NCBI GenBank assembly: GCA_030587525.1
Contig: JAUQYW010000652.1
Coordinates: 17,019 to 81,018, forward strand
Length of the DNA: 64,000 nucleotides
DNA from: Candidatus Sigynarchaeota archaeon
Lineage (GTDB): Archaea; Asgardarchaeota; Lokiarchaeia; Sigynarchaeales; Sigynarchaeaceae
Reading direction: 5' to 3'
A program made the position numbers and the translations under genes. The first letter of the stretch is position 1; the number at the start of each line of letters is the position of its first letter. Below are positions 44,333-51,509 of the stretch, piece by piece. Below the pieces are notes generated by a model. That model was not told where the DNA came from and did no database searches. It saw nothing but the letters and a program-made list of their open reading frames with translations.

Positions 44333-45352
44333 TCAAAAATCCATCTCCTTGGTTGGCATGGTTTTTTTCAAGTCCATCAACCGCCGGCATATCCGTAGGT
44401 CTTTCATAAACTGCGCGTGCATCTTGTCGTTCTTGAATTGAAGCCGTAGCTCATCAAGGTTGTTCTTGTTGGAGAATTCCCCGAAGATGATGACGGGATC
44501 CAGCTTGATAAATCCAAAAAGGGTTGCGAGCCCGAAAATCAGCTCTTGAATCGAACTTGCGCTGCAATTGCGTGTCTCGATCCGGGCTGGAACGTTGAAC
44601 ACGAAGCATTCAAGGTTCGTGATCGAGCAAAGATCGAGCACGGCACGATCTGCGGTTAGCAAAACAACATCGACGTTGGAATCGGACATGAATTTCTGCA
44701 ATTCCTTGATGATGAAAAGATCTTTTTGCGCGTAATTCACCGGTTGACCATTCACTTCGGCCACCTCGATGGGGACGAGCCGTTTTTTCTCGCGCATGGC
44801 AAAATAGGCAGCTTTTCTTGATTTTTTCACGCGCCTGTTATACATGGGACGCACGAGATCTTGGTTGATCTTTGCCAGCCGGTAGATGGCGTCGATCATT
44901 CGCGTGTCATACTTGAAATTCATCGCGTCGATGATTTCTGCGTTCACGGTTGCAGCGATCGGTATCTTTTCTTGCTTTAAAAAAGATGACGAGAGGAATT
45001 CGTGGTATAAAATGTTCGTATCGGGAGAGAAATAAATCCGCTTGTTCCGGTCCTTGAAATTCTTGTAAAGGCGCTCGAAATCATTGACATTGTCATATTT
45101 AATGCAGCCGCTGGAGAGAAAGCATTCCTTGAACTCGTGGAACGCCGGGAATTCATCGGCATACCCGGGAAATTCAGTATCGAACACCTTGAAATCAGGC
45201 GTGTGTACCTTGATCCTGTAATCATTATCGTCAACGCTAACATCAAGCAGGTGAAAATCATCGACCAGCGGATAGGTGATTTCGAAGAAATCAAAGATAT
45301 TGAACAAGATCTGCAGTTCCTTCACGGTTATCGTGACTTCGGGGCTAGGCAT
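44333..45352 (-). CDS. PIN-domain ribonuclease, partner of CARF protein
   Basis: The C-terminal two thirds of this 339-residue protein form a PIN nuclease: SPDTNILYHEF with D111, a Glu in NAEIIDA (E139), a helix rich in basic residues, and LLTADRAVLDL with D235. These are the acidic residues that hold Mg2+ or Mn2+ in PIN RNases. The first 100 residues are an acidic alpha/beta domain I do not recognise. The ATG overlaps the 3' end of the CARF gene by eight bases, so the two are made together. The likeliest reading is a two-subunit RNase whose activity is set by a cyclic nucleotide bound to the CARF subunit (inference). Confidence 0.82.
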   Translation of the reverse strand: MPSPEVTITVKELQILFNIFDFFEITYPLVDDFHLLDVSVDDNDYRIKVHTPDFKVFDTEFPGYADEFPAFHEFKECFLSSGCIKYDNVNDFERLYKNFKDRNKRIYFSPDTNILYHEFLSSSFLKQEKIPIAATVNAEIIDAMNFKYDTRMIDAIYRLAKINQDLVRPMYNRRVKKSRKAAYFAMREKKRLVPIEVAEVNGQPVNYAQKDLFIIKELQKFMSDSNVDVVLLTADRAVLDLCSITNLECFVFNVPARIETRNCSASSIQELIFGLATLFGFIKLDPVIIFGEFSNKNNLDELRLQFKNDKMHAQFMKDLRICRRLMDLKKTMPTKEMDF

Positions 45353-45833
45353 GCTCGCGCGCCTCCTTGAGGTCCACCATGAAGTCCCTCAACGTTTGTA
45401 ATTGCTTGGGAATCATCTCGAACGGGTAGTTCACGTCGGTCGTGGTCTTGATGTCCAGGTAAAACAAGTGCTGGATGTCGGCCTTGTTCAACGCCAGGAT
45501 CGTGCCGGTCACGAGGGATTTTCGCCCGGGCGTTATGTCCACGTCGATTTCATATCCTTTTTCCTTTAAACCCTTGATGAGATTGCTAATCTCCATACCA
45601 GCAGCAACGATCTTGCCTTCAGCAACCGTTTTTGTTTCGATTTTCGCGTTTAATCCGAATTCTTCAACTAGGATTTTAACGCCCTCGACTATTTTCCCGA
45701 GCTTGTCTTGAAACAAGTCCTCTGTTATGATATAAATGATATCCGGACTGATTTTTTCCTGCTTCAACACGGCATACAGCGAATTAATAAGCCCCCAGAT
45801 TGAGCGCCCAAAAATGGTGATGTATGCCCTCAT
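45345..45833 (-). CDS. CARF-domain protein, single-domain
   Basis: The 162-residue product is a lone Rossmann-like CARF domain: YITIFGRSIWGLINSLYAV at the start, IIYIITED as strand 2, and the ligand loop DITPGRKS (99-106) followed by a helix and QHLFYLDIKT. The TPGRK/S motif before a helix is typical of the Csm6/Csx1/Card1 class that binds cyclic oligoadenylate. No effector domain is fused; the PIN nuclease is encoded by the next, overlapping gene. No CRISPR array or Cas10 lies in the window. A small Rossmann protein of other function is the main alternative. Confidence 0.75.
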   Translation of the reverse strand: MRAYITIFGRSIWGLINSLYAVLKQEKISPDIIYIITEDLFQDKLGKIVEGVKILVEEFGLNAKIETKTVAEGKIVAAGMEISNLIKGLKEKGYEIDVDITPGRKSLVTGTILALNKADIQHLFYLDIKTTTDVNYPFEMIPKQLQTLRDFMVDLKEAREHA

Positions 45834-45851
45834 TTTGACCGTATTTAACTG

Positions 45852-45872
45852 AATTTTTAAGCCTATAAAAGA
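45852..45872 (-). promoter_or_regulatory. Promoter of CARF-PIN operon
   Basis: Read leftwards, CTTTTATAGG and then TTAAAAATT lie 20-38 bases before the ATG at 45833. Either as TATA box gives a leader of zero to about eight bases. Confidence 0.45.
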
Positions 45873-46013
45873 TGTCCTACTATTGAGGCAGCTAGATCAC
45901 TCTTACTATGTGGTTGGACAAAGTTGGACACTCTGCCCGGGCGGGTCGTAAGAGGAAAACCGCAGGTTCCGAGTCAGAATCAAGACCAGAACCATATTGC
46001 CAGATTTCCATCA

Positions 46014-46025
46014 ATATATTTAAAG
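46014..46025 (+). promoter_or_regulatory. TATA box of first DNA methyltransferase gene
   Basis: ATATATTTAAAG lies 44-55 bases before the ATG at 46069, giving a start near 46046 and a leader of about 23 bases. It is the strongest TATA match in the window. Confidence 0.5.
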
Positions 46026-46068
46026 CCCGATATATTTCTCGTCAAAAAACCTAGCCGGTATCGACTAC

Positions 46069-48855
46069 ATGGCCTCCCGGAACCTTCAGAGCACGTTTGT
46101 TGGTGATGTCCAAGTTCGTCCACAATTTATGCGATTAGTTACGACTGTATCCACTGGCGACGAAACCCTGGCAGATTCAAGAACGAGCTATGATATTTTT
46201 TACGATCACGTCGTAAGATTTCGTGACAGCATGGTAACTTGCTTGGGCACGGAAGATGTTGCTAATACCCACGAACTAATAAATAACCTGGTTGATGACA
46301 TCCTCGTCGTTTATTTCCTTTGCGATGCAGGACTCGTGAAAGTAGAGGGACAAATGATCCCGGGGTCGGTTCTCTTCTCCGAAAGTTGCCTGAACGATGG
46401 TAATTTTTTTAGAAATTTCGATGCGTTCGTCAATCTCATCACCGGGCAAACGGGTGCAGCTAGAATGGCGTCCATAAAGAGTCTTGAGTCGCTCCCGGTC
46501 GATCGAATGTTGTTTCACGCACCGCTTCTAGGAATCGTGGACACGTTAAAAACAGCACCATGGAACGAGGACTGGCGTGCATTTTTCGGCTTTCTAAATA
46601 CTCTCGAGTGGCGGTGTTCTGAAGATACCCACGGGAATTCCTGCCCAGGGGAGTCGATCACGCCGGCAATTCTCGGCGCGATCCACGAACGCGACGCCGG
46701 AAAACCCTTGGATGCCCGAGCAAACCGGAAAAGAACAGCACGATTGGATGCAAAAAGCGCCCGGAAAAGCAAAGGTGTTTTTTACACCCCGAAAGATATC
46801 ACCCGCTACATTTCCAGGAGAATCATCCACGGGTTTATTCTTAATCGGGTAAGTCTCTCTAATGATGACCTAATCGCTGCGATCGACCGTGGATCCCCGG
46901 AAATGCTGAAAGCCGTCCTTGAAATTGCCCGTGACGTGAAAATCCTGGATCCTGCTTGCGGCACGGGGGAATTTCTCGTCACCGCAGCATCAGAACTTTG
47001 CTCGATCCAAGCGAATGTTTTGGACAGGCTAGGAACGATCAAAAAGGACACGACAATGGAAATCAAGAAGGGAATTTTGACCCGGAACATTTACGGCGTC
47101 GATCTCGGGAACAAGGCCATTGATATCGCGAAGAAAAGGCTATATTTATGGGTATGCACGGAAATTAAAAATGGCCAAGTGGAAAACGGTCAAAAACAAG
47201 TTGTTCGTTCTCTCGATCACAATCTCTTCGCCGGAAACGCGTTGATCGGGTGGTTAAATGAAGATCTGGGCATGCAGCCCGTGATCTCGCCAGGATCCCA
47301 GGCTGAAGCTTATACCGCCATCAACGAGGCACTCGTCAAGAAATTGCGTGAAATAGCAAATCAAGGAGACGCAGTCGATTGCGTAAACATTGCCGGATAC
47401 CGTCCTGTTCATTGGCGTTTTGATTTCGACAAGATTTTCAAGGATCGTGGCGGATTCGATATCATCGTCGGCAATCCACCGTACTTGTTCACGAGAGGGA
47501 AGAATTTTGACGAATTCGAGCAATCATGCTTCAAGACATGGTGTTTCCAGGGATATCAAACGCTCGTTCACGGCAAAGCCAGGCAGGCAGGAAAGCTCAA
47601 TACTTTTAACTTGTTCATCATGCGTTCCCTTGCACTCCTTAACGAGCATGGAAAGCTCGGTTTCATCGTTCCCAACACGATATTGCGAACCACGACCAAC
47701 GACGTCATTCGCCAGTACTTGACCGAACGCACGTTCATCGAGGAGATCGTTGACCTCCAGGATGGCGTCTTCGAGGGCGTCACGGCGTCGACCGTCATCC
47801 TGGTGGCGAGCAAGATGTCAAGTACCGGCGAGAAACGATCCACGATCGTCAAGCACGATGTCCATGACTTGCTATCGGGAAATTATTTTCAACACGAAGT
47901 GGACCAGGCCCGGTTTCTTGAGAACCCCGCATGCTGCTTTGATATTCACGTGACGCCGGAGTTCTCGACCATGTTCAAGGTAATGAAGCATAACTCATTT
48001 GAATTGCGCAAGATCTCTGGTGAAATCATCGAGGGATTGGTCACCCGGACCAGCGACGACTTGTTCACGTCGGATAGCACGAATCCAATGGCAAAGAAGC
48101 TTCTCCGGGGCAAGGATATCGACAAGTACGACATTCACTGGCGTCCCGGGCAATTTATCATCTATGACCCGAAAAAACTACACAGGGCTCGGCCCGTCAA
48201 GGTGCACGAAGCATCTGAAAAACTGCTTGTCCAGCGTATCGGGGGCGGGACCTATCCCTTGCGGGCTGCATATGACGACAAGCAATATTACTTCTTTGCA
48301 TCCATCAATGCAATTATCCTGAAAAATCCCGCCGCGTTTGAAGGCATGACATATTTTTATAAATATATCCTTGCCATCTTGAACTCGATGCTGATGAATG
48401 CATATTACGTGTTGTGTTTCAGCAACAAGTCATCGCTCACGGTCAACGTGAGCAAGACCTTCCTCGAGATCCTCCCGATAAAAAAAGCACCGCCCACGAC
48501 ACAGCGCACCATCTCAATGATCGCGGATTACTTGCTGTTCCTCCACGAGCGCTACAAGAATGAAAAGCCATTTATCGAACGGATCGACAAGGATCTCTTG
48601 GAACCGCTCATGTTCGAGCTATATTTGTATCAAGATCACGAGCCACGTTTGATCGATATCGTGGCCAAGTTCTTGGAGCCGATTGACACGGAATCGAACG
48701 ATATCGATGCTAACCTTGCAATCATAAAGCGCGTGATTTCCCACATTGAAAACGACCACGAATTCCATGCACGGTCCAGCCAGATACAAGCGGAACCGTG
48801 GGTGGCGATCACGAAGAAGTTATTTGTAGAACGACAGAAGGATTTCGTTGATTGA
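46069..48855 (+). CDS. Eco57I/PglX-type DNA N6-adenine methyltransferase (A)
   Basis: The product (928 aa) has a helical N-terminal domain (1-235), a GVFYTP signature near 240, the SAM motif LDPACGTGEF (D294), NPPYLF (469-472), a LGFIVPN segment, and a C-terminal target-recognition region (about 640-900) with GKDIDKYDIHW, which resembles TaqI-type specificity domains. This is the gamma-class layout of type IIG enzymes and of BREX PglX. No PD-(D/E)xK nuclease motif is visible in the N-terminus, so it may only methylate. Its last 36 bases overlap the convergent gene for methyltransferase B. Confidence 0.85.
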   Translation: MASRNLQSTFVGDVQVRPQFMRLVTTVSTGDETLADSRTSYDIFYDHVVRFRDSMVTCLGTEDVANTHELINNLVDDILVVYFLCDAGLVKVEGQMIPGSVLFSESCLNDGNFFRNFDAFVNLITGQTGAARMASIKSLESLPVDRMLFHAPLLGIVDTLKTAPWNEDWRAFFGFLNTLEWRCSEDTHGNSCPGESITPAILGAIHERDAGKPLDARANRKRTARLDAKSARKSKGVFYTPKDITRYISRRIIHGFILNRVSLSNDDLIAAIDRGSPEMLKAVLEIARDVKILDPACGTGEFLVTAASELCSIQANVLDRLGTIKKDTTMEIKKGILTRNIYGVDLGNKAIDIAKKRLYLWVCTEIKNGQVENGQKQVVRSLDHNLFAGNALIGWLNEDLGMQPVISPGSQAEAYTAINEALVKKLREIANQGDAVDCVNIAGYRPVHWRFDFDKIFKDRGGFDIIVGNPPYLFTRGKNFDEFEQSCFKTWCFQGYQTLVHGKARQAGKLNTFNLFIMRSLALLNEHGKLGFIVPNTILRTTTNDVIRQYLTERTFIEEIVDLQDGVFEGVTASTVILVASKMSSTGEKRSTIVKHDVHDLLSGNYFQHEVDQARFLENPACCFDIHVTPEFSTMFKVMKHNSFELRKISGEIIEGLVTRTSDDLFTSDSTNPMAKKLLRGKDIDKYDIHWRPGQFIIYDPKKLHRARPVKVHEASEKLLVQRIGGGTYPLRAAYDDKQYYFFASINAIILKNPAAFEGMTYFYKYILAILNSMLMNAYYVLCFSNKSSLTVNVSKTFLEILPIKKAPPTTQRTISMIADYLLFLHERYKNEKPFIERIDKDLLEPLMFELYLYQDHEPRLIDIVAKFLEPIDTESNDIDANLAIIKRVISHIENDHEFHARSSQIQAEPWVAITKKLFVERQKDFVD

Positions 48856-50643
48856 CTCGATCTCCGCCGAATCGAGCCCGTATAGCTGGTAAAAAAAAGC
48901 GTCGATCTCGTTCATGAGTTCGTTGCCTTGTTTTTCGAGATTTGTATCGCCGGGATATCCCAATTTGCTCGTGAGGGCAAATACATCTTCGATTAATGAG
49001 ACAACCTTTTGTATGTCGACCGTCGCGGGTAAATATACGGGCAAGTCATTCAGTCCTTTCACGCCCACGTGGGGTGTGGCTTTTTTCCCCTTGCGCAAGA
49101 TCTCACGCTCGATGGCATAGAACGTGATGAGGCGGGAATTGAGCAGTGCGCACGCGTATTTGAGATCATCCAACCCCGATTCTAATGTTCCGACGAGGAT
49201 GCCGTAAGCAGAATAGATCTGCTCCGGCACGTAAGCAGCCATCAAGACCTTGCTCGCTTCGGGGATGAACAACTTTTCCTGGCGGTAACGACGTGGATCC
49301 CCGAGTACAAGGGTTTTTCCACGGTTCCGGAGTTCTTGTTCCCGGTCTTGATCGAATATGAAATAGCCTTGCGACTCGTCCCACCGGGCATAATATCTGT
49401 GGATGTTTCGAGCGTCCTTGATAATTTTATAATAGCGTGGATCCAGCCGTTCACGAGCCAGGAAATATTGGCTGCAGCCGCCGATGTTCACCCCGCGATT
49501 GATGTTTAAGATGTCGCGAAGCTTCGCAGGGGCTCTTTCTATCTTTCCAAGCAATGCATCGTGCCGGGAATGTTTGAACTCGAGCATCCGATGGTGCTTG
49601 AATTCGTTGACATCGACGATGTCAGATGAGCGGCCAAAGGTCGTTGAGAGCGAGTTGATATCCGGGTCTTCACCTTTGAACGAGCACCACGTCAAGGAAT
49701 ACTTGCCCGGGGGGCTTTTTTTCGCGATCTGAATGATCGCGCAATCCACTACGGCATCGAATGAATCGAGGTCGGTGACCACGTAATCGATGACAGCATT
49801 AGCGAGGATGAATGCACGCGTCGACCTGTACGAGGGAAGGACACACAGCGTTTTGTTCACCACGTAGGCTAGGGTGCCACCTGGTCTCAACAGCTGGAGG
49901 CCTTTTTCAAGAAAAAGATTCATGGCATTGAGTCGATCATTCGGCTTGACGACGGTTGTGAAAGCTCGTTTGAGATGCTGGCGTTCCTCCCGTGACAACC
50001 GGCTTGCCGTGTTGCTGTAATAGGAAAGGTATGGGGGATTTGAGATCACGATGTCAAAGCCACCTCGGTTCTTCATTACGTCCGGAAATATGGCATCTTT
50101 AAGCGCATCCCCGGCGACGACATTCCTTACAAAATGATCAACAACATTGGCGTTGCATACGTGTCCTGTCCTTTTTACAAGATTGATGAGCAAATCCCGG
50201 GTCGAATTCACCGCCGCGGTGCTGATATCGACGCCGTGTAGCGAACACACGGCATCGTGCAAGATGTTGTCGATCGACTGACTCTTCTCTCGAAGTTGAT
50301 TCAATGCTTTCCGCATCCGCACGATCTCGTCGAGCATTCCCAGGAGAAAAGCACCGCTCCCGACCGCGGGATCGATAACACGCATATTTTTCAAGACGAG
50401 ATCGATCTCAGCGTAGTGCACCTGGATTGATGGCATGTTGCCCTGTGTTTCGCCGTCTAGAAACCTCTCGAAATCTCCAAGAGGAATCCCGGTCCGATCG
50501 GATAAATGATGCTCGATGCACGCCGTGCACATGAAGTTGACGAGATCCGGGGGCGTGTAATACGATCCTGTGCGCTTCTTGTCATCGGACAGTTGGCCAT
50601 CGTGCTGCTTTATCTCGGCGGGCAAGGCAAATCCGTGCTCCAA
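48820..50643 (-). CDS. Gamma-class DNA N6-adenine methyltransferase (B)
   Basis: The product (607 aa) begins with a GSYYTP signature near residue 30 and so lacks the long N-terminal domain of its neighbours. It has motif I IDPAVGSGAF (D91), SNPPYLSYY (NPPY 202-205), LAYVVNKTL, and a C-terminal recognition region with RNIHRYYARW and LFIPEAS. It is the last gene of a minus-strand group: methyltransferase C, exonuclease, B. Only three bases separate it from the exonuclease gene, so coupling is likely. Methylation of adenine in a specific DNA site is expected. Confidence 0.85.
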   Translation of the reverse strand: MEHGFALPAEIKQHDGQLSDDKKRTGSYYTPPDLVNFMCTACIEHHLSDRTGIPLGDFERFLDGETQGNMPSIQVHYAEIDLVLKNMRVIDPAVGSGAFLLGMLDEIVRMRKALNQLREKSQSIDNILHDAVCSLHGVDISTAAVNSTRDLLINLVKRTGHVCNANVVDHFVRNVVAGDALKDAIFPDVMKNRGGFDIVISNPPYLSYYSNTASRLSREERQHLKRAFTTVVKPNDRLNAMNLFLEKGLQLLRPGGTLAYVVNKTLCVLPSYRSTRAFILANAVIDYVVTDLDSFDAVVDCAIIQIAKKSPPGKYSLTWCSFKGEDPDINSLSTTFGRSSDIVDVNEFKHHRMLEFKHSRHDALLGKIERAPAKLRDILNINRGVNIGGCSQYFLARERLDPRYYKIIKDARNIHRYYARWDESQGYFIFDQDREQELRNRGKTLVLGDPRRYRQEKLFIPEASKVLMAAYVPEQIYSAYGILVGTLESGLDDLKYACALLNSRLITFYAIEREILRKGKKATPHVGVKGLNDLPVYLPATVDIQKVVSLIEDVFALTSKLGYPGDTNLEKQGNELMNEIDAFFYQLYGLDSAEIESINEILLSFYK

Positions 50644-50646
50644 TCT

Positions 50647-51411
50647 TTATTTTTCAAGCAATTTGAAGCCTTGGTTCAACTCATTCACTTTCAAATTGTA
50701 GGCCTTGACCATCAATGGCTCCAGGTTCACTACATCCAAGAGATTATAAGCAAGTAATTTATCGAGGGCTTGCTGGTTCCCTTCTTTCTGGTATCGAAAC
50801 CACAAGCGCACGGCTTCAAATCCATCGACCCCTTCAAGCTCGCCGCGGGACATCCCGAACCCGTGCTCGATTTTCTTCAGGCCGCCACGAATCCCAAGGC
50901 TCCTGAACACGAAGCACAGGTCGATGTGCAGCTGCGGTAGCTGGATGCCCATCCAATTCGTGATAAACGGGACATCGAACCCTTTTCCGAAAAAGGTGAT
51001 GATGCACTTGAATCGCTTGATGTACTCCACGAAATCGAACAAGTTCTTTCCATAAACGAATGACTTGGATTCTTTTCCATCCCATGTTCCGATGGTCGTG
51101 AGGAGATCACGGGTATAATCGAAACCAGTTGTTTCGATATCAAGATAACAACTAGATGACCTGAATTCCTTGAATGCACGCCAGATCTCGCCCGACGGTA
51201 GGGTCTCGGAAAAAAAAGAGCCATCCTTGGATTGAAGGTTATTCTTGGATTTGCTGATGTACTCCTTCACGCGTGTTAATCTTTGACGTGGAAACCCTTT
51301 GAAAGGTCTCAACTTGTCAACGTCATCCCAGGTCGCGACACCTTGAGTCCAGATGTTATTCTCGGTTTTTTGACCGATACCAGGCACGTGAATGAAGGTG
51401 TGTTCGAGCAT
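50647..51411 (-). CDS. YprB-like DEDDy 3'-5' exonuclease with N-terminal HhH motif
   Basis: The 254-residue product has an RNase H-like exonuclease fold: YLDIETTG (D91, E93), FFGKGFDVPF, LHIDLCF and YNLLD, where Tyr and Asp four apart mark the DEDDy type. A helix-hairpin-helix-like stretch, VPGIGQKTENNIW (9-21), precedes it and could grip DNA. Similar proteins (RNase_H_2 family) are widespread in archaea but their role is mostly unknown. Its place between two DNA methyltransferase genes, with three bases to the next, suggests it trims DNA in the same process, for instance as the nuclease arm of a defence system (inference). Confidence 0.8.
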   Translation of the reverse strand: MLEHTFIHVPGIGQKTENNIWTQGVATWDDVDKLRPFKGFPRQRLTRVKEYISKSKNNLQSKDGSFFSETLPSGEIWRAFKEFRSSSCYLDIETTGFDYTRDLLTTIGTWDGKESKSFVYGKNLFDFVEYIKRFKCIITFFGKGFDVPFITNWMGIQLPQLHIDLCFVFRSLGIRGGLKKIEHGFGMSRGELEGVDGFEAVRLWFRYQKEGNQQALDKLLAYNLLDVVNLEPLMVKAYNLKVNELNQGFKLLEK

Positions 51412-51509
51412 GTTCGTGATTTGCCTCTATCTTACACGGTTGAATTCGTGTTCTATGTTTTAAGTTTTGCCCCGGTGTAACACACGATTGGAATTTCGTC
51501 CGTGATTTT

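Noticed and set aside
45940..46010. GGTTCCGAGTC resembling a tRNA T-loop before the first methyltransferase gene
   Set aside because: The flanking bases do not pair into a T stem and no acceptor, D or anticodon arm can be drawn.
44333..46068. Possible CRISPR array near the CARF gene
   Set aside because: No regularly spaced direct repeats of 25-40 bases are found there or elsewhere in the window.
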